Positions 41,740 to 52,228 of a DNA stretch of 64,000 nucleotides are shown here, piece after piece (within the stretch, counting starts at the first letter, position 1; every line of letters starts with the position of its first letter). The DNA is from Laccaria trichodermophora. Its lineage: Eukaryota > Basidiomycota > Agaricomycetes > Agaricales > Hydnangiaceae. Where the stretch lies: NCBI GenBank assembly GCA_018417955.1, contig JACTVC010000009.1, positions 1,302,001 to 1,366,000 of the forward strand. The letters are read 5' to 3'. The position numbers and the translations under genes are program-made. The notes below the pieces were generated by a model. The model searched no databases, was not told the DNA's origin, and worked only from the letters and a program-made list of their open reading frames with translations.

Positions 41740-44165
41740 TTTAGGAAGTGTGTGGGTATCCGAACAAGCCCTCGATCACAGAAAATGGGGCATATTGAGG
41801 CCCTGGGGAGTTGTGAGCATATGGGCAAAAAAGCGAAAATACACACTGACCTAGCTCCACGAGACCTCAACCGTTTTGTAAGCGGTTTTGGGGAGCGTCT
41901 TCACGGAGTGTGGGGGTATCCAAACGAACCCTCGACCATGGAAAATGAAGCAGATTGAGGCCCTGGGGAGTTTTGAGCAGATAGGCAAAAAAGCGAAAAT
42001 ACACACTCACCTAGCTCCACGAGACCTCAACCGTTTTATAAGCGGTTTTGGGGAGCGTCTTCACGGAGTGTGGGGGTAACCGAACGAGTGCTTGATCACA
42101 AAAATCGAAGCAGATTGAGGTCCTGGGAAGTTGTCAGCACAAGGGGAAAAGGAGCGAAAAGACAAACTTACCTAGCTCCATGAGACCTCAACCGTTTGGT
42201 ACGCGGCTTTCGGGAGCGTCTTCACGGAGTGTAGGGGTATCTGATTGAGTCCTCGATCGCAGAAATTGAAGCAGATTGAGGTCCTGGGGAGTTGTGAGCA
42301 TAAGGGCAAAAGAGCGAAAATGGAAACTGACCTAGCTCCACAAGACCTTAACCGTTTTTGTAAGCAGTTTTTGGGAGCGTCTCAGCGGAGTGTAGGGGTA
42401 TCCGAACGAGCCCTTGATCACAAAAATCGGCGCAGATTGAGGTTCTGGGGAGTTGTGAGCACAAGGGCAAAAAAGCGATAATAGAAACTACCTAGCTCCA
42501 CGAGACCTTAACCAGTTTGTAAGCTGTTTTGGGGAGCGTCTTAGCGGAGTGTAGGGGTATCCGAACGAGTCCTTGATCACAAAAATCGACCCAGATTGAG
42601 GTTCTGGGGAGTTGTGAGCACAAGGGCAAAAAAGCGATAATAGAAACTGACCTAGCTCCACGAGACCTTAACCATTTTGTAAGCGGTTTGGGGGAGCGTC
42701 TTAGCGGAGTGTACGGGTATCCGAACAAGCCCTTCATCACAAAAATCGATACAGATTGAGGTCCTGGGGAGTTGTGAGCATAAGGGCAAAAAAGCGATAA
42801 TAGAAACTGACCTCGCTCGACGAGACCTTAACCATTTTGTAAGCTGTTTTGGGGAACGTCTTAGCGGAGTGTAGGGGTATCCGAACGAGTCCTCGATCGC
42901 GAAAATCGAAGCAGATTGAGGTTCTGAGGAGTTGTGAGCATAAGGGCAAAAAAGCGATAATAGAAACTGACCTAGCTCCACAAGACCTCAACCGTTTTGT
43001 AAGCGGTTTGGGGGAGCGTCTTAGCGGAGTGTACGGGTATCCGAACGAGTCCTTGATCACAAAAATCGACCCAGATTGAGGTTCTGGGGAGTTGTGAGCA
43101 CAAGGGCAAAAAAGCGATAATAGAAACTACCTAGCTCCACGAGACCTTAACCAGTTTGTAAGCTGTTTTGGGGAGCGTCTCAGCGGAGTGTAGGGGTATC
43201 CGAACGAGTCCTTGATCACAAAACTCGATGCAGATTGAGGTTCTGGGGAGTTGTGAGCACAAGGGCAAAAAAGCGATAATAGAAACTGACCTAGCTCCAC
43301 GAGACCTCAACCGTTTTGTAAGCGGTTTGGGGGAGCGTCTTAGCGGAGTGTACGGGTATCCGAACAAGTCCTTCATCACAAAAATTGATACAGATTGAGG
43401 TCCTGGGGAGTTGTGAGCATAAGGGCAAAAAAGCGATAATAGAAACTGACCTCGCTCGACGAGACCTTAACCGTTTTGTAAGCGGTTTTTGGGAGCGTCT
43501 TAGCGGAGTGTACGGGTATCCGAACGAGTCCTTGATCACAAAAACCGACCCAGATTGAGGTTCTGGGGAGTTGTGAGCACAAGGGCAAAAAAGCGATAAT
43601 AGAAACTACCTAGCTCCACGAGACCTTAACCATTTTGTAAGCTGTTTTGGGGAGCGTCTCAGCGGAGTGTAGGGGTATCCGAACGAGTCCTCGATCGCAA
43701 AAATCGAAGCAGATTGAGGTTCTGGGGAGTTGTGAGCATAAGGGCAAAAAAGCGATAATAGAAACTACCTAGCTCCACGAGACCTCAACCGTTTTGTAAG
43801 CGGTTTGGGGGAGCGTCTTAGCGGAGTGTACGGGTATCCGAACAAGTCCTTCATCACAAAAATCGATACAGATTGAGGTCCTGGGGAGTTGTGAGCATAA
43901 GGGCAAAAAAGTGATAATAGAAACTGACCTCGCTCGACGAGACCTTAACCGTTTTGTAAGCGGTTTTTGGGAGCGTCTTAGCGGAGTGTAGGGGTATCCG
44001 AACGAGTTATTGATCACAAAAACCGACGCAGATTGAGGTTCTGGGGAGTTGTGAGCATAAGGGCAAAAAAGCGCAAATGGAAACTGACCTAGCTCCCCGC
44101 AACCTCAACCGTTTTGTAAACGGTTTTTGGGAGCATCTTCACAGAGTGTGGGGCTATCCAAACGA
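41740..44165. repeat. 160-bp satellite array, about 15 units
   Basis: The CGGAGTGT position recurs near 41904, 42064, 42225, 42386, 42545, 42705 and 42865 and onward, giving a 159-161-bp period. Conserved stretches include TGGGGAGTTGTGAGCA, AAGGGCAAAAAAGCGA and CTAGCTCCACGAGACCT. Short minus-strand frames (about 80 residues) repeat with the unit and do not look like proteins. Confidence 0.93.
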
Positions 44166-44354
44166 GCTCAAGATCATGAAAATCGAAGCCGCGTTGACAG
44201 AGAACTTTCATTGTGTTTGGACTAGCCAAGCCAGCAATGTACCATTCCACCAACAAACTACACACAGCCACATGAGCAAGAGTCAAGACACGCATTACTA
44301 GTTGACCAGATCCGCATTACAAGTTGACCAGATCCCCACCCAAATGAAATATTG

Positions 44355-44546
44355 CTGTGAGATGAATATGGTAGACATGTGGCACTCGAATTGTTTGGAC
44401 TGGCCAAGACAATGACAAGCATGCAAAGGAAACAGACAAGATGTGGTAGATAGATACATTGCACAAATCGTTTGGACTGGCCAAGACAACAAAGAGTGCA
44501 AGACAGCAAAGCAAACAGCACACCACCTGCTTTGGATGTGGCATTA
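44355..44546. repeat. Right inverted arm of T3 before R2
   Basis: Two copies of GTTTGGACTGGCCAAGACAA (about 44393 and 44470) lie in DNA that is the inverted counterpart of 38285-38440. The arm is cut by R2 after CATTA. Confidence 0.7.
44542..44546. repeat. R2 target-site duplication (CATTA), left
   Basis: CATTA precedes the 5' LTR and recurs at 55762-55766 after the 3' LTR. Confidence 0.9.
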
Positions 44547-44927
44547 TGTAACGGTGTGATAGTGTACACTGCAAGTACATGCGTGATCTAGAACCATCGT
44601 AATTGTTCATGTTTGTTCAACTCTATATAGTGTTGCATTTATAACAAATAGAAGACACTTTGCAACCACATTATACATTACATGTGGACGGAGTCACCCC
44701 ATTTCTATACGGCTAGGCAGCCTTATGCCTCCCCTGAGCCCTCCGGGATACAAGAGTCCTGCGCCGGGTGACCGCGCCCCAGTTCCTGGGTCACAGGATA
44801 TCCTCCACATGGTGTCGCCTCGCGGCACCACTTTACTATCTCTCTCCCGCGTACCCCGGATATTCTCCGCCGCCATCTCGCACTCACGCCTTCGTCGAGA
44901 AGTCCCGATCAGCCCTTCGGTTTCACA
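44547..44927 (+). repeat. R2 5' LTR
   Basis: 381 bp, TG...CA. Compared with 55388-55761 it has an extra GAGCCCT near 44736 and single-base differences near 44582 and 44772. Confidence 0.93.
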
Positions 44928-47900
44928 ATGGTGGGGGCACCGCGGACTTCATCAAGATGAAGTCTCAGAGTGCAAGGAATCGGAGAAACTACATAAGGCA
45001 AGTCTGATTGACAGATCCTGTCAACTCACGACGCCTTCCAGAATTCCCGACTCCCAAGTAAACCTAAACCCTAACACAGGCGAGAAAACCGTGGACCATG
45101 CCCTACACGACGTTCCCACACCTTCGATAGCGCGATCACCCGCTGCTTTCGAAGGTAACGTTTCAGCTACGTCAAGCAACGGTTCTCAGCCTTCGATAAT
45201 CAGGACATCGTCGAAGAATCCATCTCTCCCAACCAACACGAGCTATGCCTGTGGCAGTGGTGCGAAGAACTGCCAACGTCAGGATTTCGAAAGCTGGAAC
45301 TCCCTCTCGCAGACAAGCCCTCAATTGGGCAAAGACAAGTCTACCGTTGATCCAACCGGTCGATCCCCCCTGGTAACCTCATTAGCACGAACTCTCGCTG
45401 CTGACGAGGGTGATAGCATCCCTTGGTGGATCGACGGCTCTTCATCCCCAACTATCCTGTGTGAAGATGTAGCAGCAACCCATCAAACTATCCAAACCAT
45501 TCCTGTGCCCTCGATAGCGCGTATACCCACTGCTTTCAAGAAGGACGACTTTGCACCCTCTCTATCCACGCTAGTGCGTATATCCGCTGCTCTCGAAGAT
45601 AACGACTCAGCCACGACAATCGTCGACCTTACATCCTCCATACCCACGATAGCGCGACCACCCACTGCTTTCGGAGGTAACCACCTGGCTACGACAGACA
45701 ACGGCTCCACACCTTCGATAACCCTAACAATGTCGAAGCGACCCCTCCCAACCTACACGAGCTATGCCCGCAGTAGTCGTGCAAGGGACTGCCAGCGGCA
45801 GGCCCTCAAAAACCGGAATCCCCTCTTGCAGACAAGCCAGACAGTCATACCCCCTCAAGGACTTCCATTCTGTCGACAATCTATCGTCTACGCGAGCCCT
45901 CAATGGCGTGAAGACGAGCCAACCGTCAACTCGGCCAGCCAATTCATTCTGGAAACCTCGTTAGCGCGAAATCTCGCAGCTTTCGAGGGTGACAGCACTA
46001 CTCGGCTGATTGACAAATCCTCGTCCTCGCCTACCTTGTGTAAAGAGGAAGCAACAAACTATCCAGATACGATGGATGACGACTCTATGTCTCCCATACC
46101 CACGATAGCGCGAATACCCGCTGCTTTCGAGAGCAACGGCTCTGCGTCTTCCATACCTACGATAGCGCGATCACCCGCTGCTTTCGAGGGTAACACTTCG
46201 GCTACGTCGAACAATGGTTCTCGGCCTTCGATAATCCAGACAACATCGAAGAATCAATCTCTCCCCACCAACACGAGCTATGCCCAAGGCAGTTGCACGA
46301 AGAACTGCCAATGTCAGGATTTCGAAAGCCAGAACTCCCTCTCACAGACAAGCTCTCAGCGGCGTGAAGACGAACCAATCGATGGCCCAATCAGTCAACT
46401 CAACCTGGAATCCTCGTTAGCGCGTAGTCTCGCAGCTTACGAGGGTGACAGTGCCCCTTGGCTGATCGACAGCTCCTTGTCCTCGACTACTCTGCGTGAA
46501 GATGAGGTCACCAACTGTCGTACCTCCCAAACCTTATCCATGCCCTCGATAGCACGAAGGCCCGCTACTTTAGAGGGTAACCAATCAGCTAGGCTGGACG
46601 ACGACTCCGTGCCATTCTTATCCATGATGGCCCAATCACTTGCTGCTTCTGAAGGTGATAACTCAGCTATGACGATTGCCGACTCTACACCTTCCCTACC
46701 CACGTTAGCGCGACTGCACGCTGCTTTTGGAAGTAATCTCCTGGCTACGACAGATAATGGTTCCATGCCTTCAACAACCCTGTTTACACCGAAACGATCC
46801 TTCCCAATCTTTATGAGCTATACCTGCCGCAATCGCATGAAGAACTGCTACCCTCAAGACCTCGAAAGCCGGAAGTCCCTCTCGCTGACAAGCCAACCAA
46901 TCCCGGAAACCCTGTCAACACTAAACCTCGCAGCTTTCGAGGATGACTACGCTACCCAACTGATCGACGATTCCTCATCCTCGACCTCTCTGTATGAAGA
47001 CCAGCCAATCATCGACCCAGCCAGCCGACGCATCCCAGAAAGCTTGTTATCGCGAAATCTCGCAGCTTCCAAGGGCTACACTATTCGACGGATCAATGAA
47101 CCCTCGCCCTTGACAATTCTGGGCGAAGACAAGACAACTGACTATCAAACTGCCCAAGACGTTCCTAGACCTTTGATAGCGCGACTGCCTGCAGCTCTCG
47201 AGGGTAGCCACCTCAATACGAAGGATGACTGCTCCGTACCCTTCATACCCGCGATAGCGCGAATACCCGCAGCTTTTGAGGGCAACAGCTCAGCTATGAC
47301 GGATGATGACTCCACCTCCCCCATACCTACGCTAGCGCAAATACCCTCTGCTCTTGAAGGAGACGATTTTGCGAGAATGGAAGATAACTCGGTGTCTTCT
47401 GTGCCTTCGTTGGCACGACTACCTGCAGCCTTCGAAAACAGCCGCCCTGCTATGACAGTCCAAACGGTCAGATTGCCGGAGGTATTTCCTCTCTGTCAAT
47501 GCCCTATCATCTATGCAATCCCTCTGCTGTACGAAGACGAGCCAACCGTTGATGCACTCAGTGAATCTATCCTGGAAACATTGTTAGCGCGAAATCTCGC
47601 AGCTTTCGAAAGTGACAGCGCCTCTCAGCCAGTCGACGACTGGTTTCCCTCGACTACTCTGTGTGGTAACGAGATCGCTGGCTATCAGGCTGTCCGCATT
47701 ACCCCTAGACCGAGGTTAGCGCGATCATACACTGCTTCCAGAGATGATAGTGCTCTATTGTCTCTCCCAAATGTTACGAGCTATACCCACAGTAAACTCG
47801 TGAGTAACTACAAGACCCGAGACTCTGGTTATGGGAATTCCCATGCTTGGACCGCTCGGGCGACCAGGAATCCCGAGGAGTACCTACTTCCTGACCATCG

Positions 47901-50900
47901 GTCACCTTCAGCCGGACCTGGTGGTCGCCAACAAGCCATTCCTCTGCTTTATCATACGAATTCCAACGGAACTCCCTCTGAAACCGTTACTCCTAAGAGA
48001 GCAATTAACTCCAACCACTTCGTTAGCTGCGAACTCACAGCATTGGCAATGGTCAGGAAGAAAGGAGAAGGAGGGACGTTAATAACAGAAGAACCTAACT
48101 TCGGAGCTCCCTCTTCTACGAGCAACAGAACCTTGCGGACCGCGGGATCAATGCCCGCTAGACCTTATACTCCAGACAAACTGGGTGTATGGGAAACAAC
48201 CATGACTACTATTCCGTCAATTGCCAAAGGAATGCCCACACCCAGTAAGAGCGCGAATAAGGTAACCCTGAAACCTTCCACCGCAATCGCCAATCAGCCC
48301 ACTGCCTCAGAGACAGCTTCGCGAGGTGGAGATAAGGGGAACAAGACTCTAGCTCCTTTGTCGCGTCGAATCAAGGAAGATAAGGAGTCGGAAATGATAA
48401 CTATAGGATGTAGGGATTCACCAGAGATTCATGTGGTCTTCTGGAACGACGAGAACGTCTCCCTCGCGAATCCCTGTTCTACGTCAGTATCAGGGCATGT
48501 ACACACAGGTCACCTCTCCCAAACCCACATGACCTTCATAAGAACGTCCATGAACCCTGCAGACTCCCAAAACCTGAGCCAAACGCTTGCAGCCTGTAAG
48601 GGCGCAACTGAAATACTCGCAGCTCATTCAAGGAGCGCGAACCAACCTGAAACAACAGCTCATTCAATTAACTCTGCAGCTTTCCAAACTCGTTCAAAGG
48701 GTGCGAACTACCCCGAAACTATTGCTCCCAACATAATTGCTCAAAAACCTTACTCTGCCAATGTTAATTGGCTCGCAGCCTCAGGCGCGACTATCCTTCC
48801 TAGTATTTTGGATGGTAAACTGCAAGCGTCCCCGTTGAGTCAAATTGATGGAGAAGAATTCTGGGACTTGGAGAACGTCAAGAATCTAGGAGCTCGGATA
48901 GAACATAATGCTTTACCGACGAGTTTCATAGCTGATACAGGCTCCGAACTGGCTACCGACGAGGTTAACTTAGTATCTGACTACAAATTACTGCCTGGAC
49001 AGGGGGAGGATGGTCGAAGGAGGCATCTAGCACTACGAGTAGTTGTATCGGTGAATCAAGGCCTTCTCTTGGTGAAATTCTTCTATAACCTGGAATGGCA
49101 ACACTTTGCATGGGTTTGTGCCACTTATTGCAGGTCACAGTACCATACGACTACGACCTCGAAACCCCTCTCTCAAATAAACGAGCCAGAATCAAACCTG
49201 TTAAGAGCTGCAGGGAAGGAAGTGAACACCAATTGTGCAACCTGCACAAATGACTACTCGATACCATGGATGGGCGCCATACTCTCAAGTCTCTTCCCTT
49301 TAGTCAGTTCCACCCCGGCAGGATTGCTCAGCTACCCCGCTGCTTCAATGAGCGCGAACGGAACACTTAAGCCTCGCGGTTGCATGAACGTACCTACAGG
49401 CTTAAGGAGCGCGAATAACCCTAAGTCTGATAAGACTCATAGCGAAATTTCCATAGCCGAATTGGCTCTATTCATAACCAGGAAACAGTTTATGCGAAGT
49501 GAGCCAACCAGCCTATTGGGAGCAATGACCAAGGTCAAGGATTATACCGAGACTGTTCCTCAAAGGGAAGACTTAGACGAGGAGTCTTCTTCCCCTTTCA
49601 CAGATCACGAAGCCTCTTATGGAATCGAACCTAATATGCGGCCTAAAGCTTTACAGGCCATCCCATCGATGAAGCTGACCATGCTAGTTTTGGCAGGGTC
49701 CTTTTATAAGCGAAAGGGGATTCAATTCTCGTTAAATTATAACCCTCCCCCTCTGCCAGTTTCGGTTCTTCCCTCACGCCGAACGGAGGTATCAACTACT
49801 CACCCCCTCCAATCATACGGCCTGACAGTATACATCAAACATCCTTCTAGGAGATTACGACCCAGGAAGGAGTGTTATAACCGAAACCTTGAGGATTTCG
49901 CTACTCAACATGCGCAATCATGCCAGAAATGGCCCCGGATGACTAGTAGTAGGACTCGAAACCGAAGACGTGCTCGAGGATGGTCTCGGACGAAGCGATT
50001 CCTTTACCCATCTACTAAACTATGGATTTACTTTGAAAATCTTACCAGACGCAATCAAACGGAGCTTTCAAACGAGACGACCTTCCTTGGAAACTTAGAA
50101 TGTCAACCCTTGACACTCCAATACTCATTCGAAAGAGAAAGATCTGGGCTCTCAAGAGGTTCATCAGCTTCCACCATAGGACCAAATCACGCGCGTAATG
50201 CCGCAGCGGATGAAGCCCAGAATTCAAGAGTATTCCCTCCAGTACCAAACACGACAACCATTCTTATATCAATTAAACACACCGTGCAGCGATTACCTGA
50301 AGCAGAAAAGGTCAACGTTTCAGGAGTTGAAGATCACTTGAACAGGTTAGCAATCATGAAGGGGTTAATAGCGACCCCGGTGACCGTTTCCTCAGACTGC
50401 TCTGGGCTTGTGGCATCACGGACCTCCTACGCTCCTTTATCAACTTCGGGTCTCGCCTGCCACTCTCATGTTCGCAACTATGAGAAAATCGATAATCAAA
50501 TTCGTTTTCTAGATGAAGAACGCACTCGAGACCAGACTTGCCACCCTGGCAAAGGAGCCCTTTGCTTTGCCCTATGGGATATACACTTAGCAGCTGAGCA
50601 AATGAATAAAAAGTTGCCTGTGTTCCGACCACAGGTCGAGCTCCATGGGAGGCCTGCTCTACACTGCTGGAAGGAGCCTTCGCGCGCAGTGCACGCAGCG
50701 AAGGCAAGGACCAACTATATGGAAGTCAATCTGTACTCCTATGTCTCACATGAGAAAGCTGTTAAAAGGGGAGATGTAGGCTTCGCTAGCAACATTAAGA
50801 TTAAGTCCATTGATGAACCGTTCCGGGCTGGGGGGCCTAGAGCCGCGCGCAAGAAGGAATTCCCATGTGTTGAAACAATGATTGAAGTAATCCTCGAGCG

Positions 50901-51843
50901 GAACAAATTCAAAGTAAACCCCAAGCTGCCACATAAGGAATACACACGCACCGGTTCCAAACGTTTCCCTTGGAAATATCTGTCTTCCGAGAAATGTGAC
51001 GCTCCTGGTAACGCGCATAAAAATCATGGCAAATCGGATTCCAATGAAGAGGGAAAAGCGGATACTCAACATTTATCTGCTATAAAGCATGTGCAAGCCA
51101 CTGTTAATTCGCGCGAGAATATCGCTAAATCACGCAAGGTTACTGACCAAATCCGATCGTCACTGGACACAACGTGTTATAGAGCCTGTGCCCTCCACCC
51201 TAACGAACAAAGAGTTAGGAGTCGCGAAAGAAGGAAAAGCAAGGGAATAACGCTAACCTCCAGAGTTTTGAAAGGGATTCAGACGAAGACTATGGATCGA
51301 GTAGCCGGATCTTGGAACACAAACAGACAGAAGGTCGCCAGAATCACCTCCGAACATCACAAGGTAGCTACATGGCAACCCGGGCGCGTAATATTCGCTG
51401 CCCCAGCTCCGAACGCCAATTTCAGAGTTGAGATTGGCATAGGCGCGAAACAGCGTGTGAGATTCAAGGCTTGGGACTGTACTTGTGTCCAGCCATATGA
51501 TGTTATCCGGGCGCCCATACCCGGGTGCGTAATATCCGCTGCCTTGGCTCTGAACGTCAATTATGGAATTGAGATCGGCATAGTCGCGAAACGGCGTATG
51601 GGATTCAAGGTTCGGGACTGTACCTGTATCCAGCCGTATAATGTTATCCTGGCATCCGTGCCCGACGTCAGCCCTCGCCCGTGGCATGTCCTAGTGGGGG
51701 AAGTAGTTGAGTATCTACATGACCCGGGTGTTAGTCAAGTTGAAACAGAAGCAATAAGGGCTACCGTTCCAGGTCCAGGAATACTAATTGGTCGGGAGCA
51801 TAACCGTCTCAAGGACAACATTCCTCGAAGACGAGAACGCTAG
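44725..51843 (+). CDS. R2 ORF1: 2,372-residue repeat-rich protein
   Basis: A 7.1-kb frame with no stop starts at an ATG inside the 5' LTR. Residues about 130-1010 contain about 20 spaced, degenerate copies of a motif like SIARSPAAFEGN, separated by Ser/Thr-rich spacers. A DTGSE sequence near residue 1413 may mark a retropepsin-like site. Near the C-terminus a block of about 50 residues (PGRVIFAAPAPNANFRVEIG) occurs twice. No zinc knuckle or capsid signature is recognised. By position it stands for Gag and protease. The 7-bp LTR indel means an ORF begun in the 3' LTR copy runs in another frame. Whether a protein is made is unknown, but so long an open frame is unlikely by chance. Confidence 0.6.
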   Translation: MPPLSPPGYKSPAPGDRAPVPGSQDILHMVSPRGTTLLSLSRVPRIFSAAISHSRLRREVPISPSVSQWWGHRGLHQDEVSECKESEKLHKASLIDRSCQLTTPSRIPDSQVNLNPNTGEKTVDHALHDVPTPSIARSPAAFEGNVSATSSNGSQPSIIRTSSKNPSLPTNTSYACGSGAKNCQRQDFESWNSLSQTSPQLGKDKSTVDPTGRSPLVTSLARTLAADEGDSIPWWIDGSSSPTILCEDVAATHQTIQTIPVPSIARIPTAFKKDDFAPSLSTLVRISAALEDNDSATTIVDLTSSIPTIARPPTAFGGNHLATTDNGSTPSITLTMSKRPLPTYTSYARSSRARDCQRQALKNRNPLLQTSQTVIPPQGLPFCRQSIVYASPQWREDEPTVNSASQFILETSLARNLAAFEGDSTTRLIDKSSSSPTLCKEEATNYPDTMDDDSMSPIPTIARIPAAFESNGSASSIPTIARSPAAFEGNTSATSNNGSRPSIIQTTSKNQSLPTNTSYAQGSCTKNCQCQDFESQNSLSQTSSQRREDEPIDGPISQLNLESSLARSLAAYEGDSAPWLIDSSLSSTTLREDEVTNCRTSQTLSMPSIARRPATLEGNQSARLDDDSVPFLSMMAQSLAASEGDNSAMTIADSTPSLPTLARLHAAFGSNLLATTDNGSMPSTTLFTPKRSFPIFMSYTCRNRMKNCYPQDLESRKSLSLTSQPIPETLSTLNLAAFEDDYATQLIDDSSSSTSLYEDQPIIDPASRRIPESLLSRNLAASKGYTIRRINEPSPLTILGEDKTTDYQTAQDVPRPLIARLPAALEGSHLNTKDDCSVPFIPAIARIPAAFEGNSSAMTDDDSTSPIPTLAQIPSALEGDDFARMEDNSVSSVPSLARLPAAFENSRPAMTVQTVRLPEVFPLCQCPIIYAIPLLYEDEPTVDALSESILETLLARNLAAFESDSASQPVDDWFPSTTLCGNEIAGYQAVRITPRPRLARSYTASRDDSALLSLPNVTSYTHSKLVSNYKTRDSGYGNSHAWTARATRNPEEYLLPDHRSPSAGPGGRQQAIPLLYHTNSNGTPSETVTPKRAINSNHFVSCELTALAMVRKKGEGGTLITEEPNFGAPSSTSNRTLRTAGSMPARPYTPDKLGVWETTMTTIPSIAKGMPTPSKSANKVTLKPSTAIANQPTASETASRGGDKGNKTLAPLSRRIKEDKESEMITIGCRDSPEIHVVFWNDENVSLANPCSTSVSGHVHTGHLSQTHMTFIRTSMNPADSQNLSQTLAACKGATEILAAHSRSANQPETTAHSINSAAFQTRSKGANYPETIAPNIIAQKPYSANVNWLAASGATILPSILDGKLQASPLSQIDGEEFWDLENVKNLGARIEHNALPTSFIADTGSELATDEVNLVSDYKLLPGQGEDGRRRHLALRVVVSVNQGLLLVKFFYNLEWQHFAWVCATYCRSQYHTTTTSKPLSQINEPESNLLRAAGKEVNTNCATCTNDYSIPWMGAILSSLFPLVSSTPAGLLSYPAASMSANGTLKPRGCMNVPTGLRSANNPKSDKTHSEISIAELALFITRKQFMRSEPTSLLGAMTKVKDYTETVPQREDLDEESSSPFTDHEASYGIEPNMRPKALQAIPSMKLTMLVLAGSFYKRKGIQFSLNYNPPPLPVSVLPSRRTEVSTTHPLQSYGLTVYIKHPSRRLRPRKECYNRNLEDFATQHAQSCQKWPRMTSSRTRNRRRARGWSRTKRFLYPSTKLWIYFENLTRRNQTELSNETTFLGNLECQPLTLQYSFERERSGLSRGSSASTIGPNHARNAAADEAQNSRVFPPVPNTTTILISIKHTVQRLPEAEKVNVSGVEDHLNRLAIMKGLIATPVTVSSDCSGLVASRTSYAPLSTSGLACHSHVRNYEKIDNQIRFLDEERTRDQTCHPGKGALCFALWDIHLAAEQMNKKLPVFRPQVELHGRPALHCWKEPSRAVHAAKARTNYMEVNLYSYVSHEKAVKRGDVGFASNIKIKSIDEPFRAGGPRAARKKEFPCVETMIEVILERNKFKVNPKLPHKEYTRTGSKRFPWKYLSSEKCDAPGNAHKNHGKSDSNEEGKADTQHLSAIKHVQATVNSRENIAKSRKVTDQIRSSLDTTCYRACALHPNEQRVRSRERRKSKGITLTSRVLKGIQTKTMDRVAGSWNTNRQKVARITSEHHKVATWQPGRVIFAAPAPNANFRVEIGIGAKQRVRFKAWDCTCVQPYDVIRAPIPGCVISAALALNVNYGIEIGIVAKRRMGFKVRDCTCIQPYNVILASVPDVSPRPWHVLVGEVVEYLHDPGVSQVETEAIRATVPGPGILIGREHNRLKDNIPRRRER

Positions 51844-52218
51844 CTGTTCTGAAGAATCCCCTTGATGGAAACATACCTCTTGAGTATCAAGAAAGGTTAA
51901 CTGTAGTGCTGTGCCGTAATGTTGCGGTCTTCAGAGGGGACGATCGATTAGAACATATAAAAGCGCGAGTTCAGACCCCGCTGCTAAGAGATGCTCAACC
52001 GAACTCGGAACCTATATATGGGACAACCTCAGCTAGGCATGAAGCCATAGACCGACAACTCAAAGCTTGGTCCAAAGCTAGAGTAATTAAATCTACAAAC
52101 AGCTCGTGGGGATTCTCAATGGATGTCTACTGTAATGGCAAGCAGTACGTCGTAAGGAGCTATCGAGATCGCAATGCTCGGACTATACTGGACAAGTCGT
52201 CCTCCCTTGACGAGTAGA
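51844..52218 (+). pseudogene. R2 pol remnant, reverse-transcriptase N-terminal region
   Basis: This frame, offset from ORF1, encodes a stretch that lines up with the start of R1 reverse transcriptase. PNSEPIYGTTSARHEAIDRQL resembles the R1 VPMYHASPQKREIIDEQL segment, and YCNGKQYVVRSYRDRNA stands where R1 has YRNGKPRFCVDYRKLNA. The invariant FCVDYR is lost. Confidence 0.6.
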
Positions 52219-52228
52219 AATAATACAA

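Noticed and set aside
42492..44017. Series of about 82-codon minus-strand frames in the 160-bp satellite
   Set aside because: Each frame is the same repeat unit in translation, with stops recurring at the same place. No sign of selection as protein.
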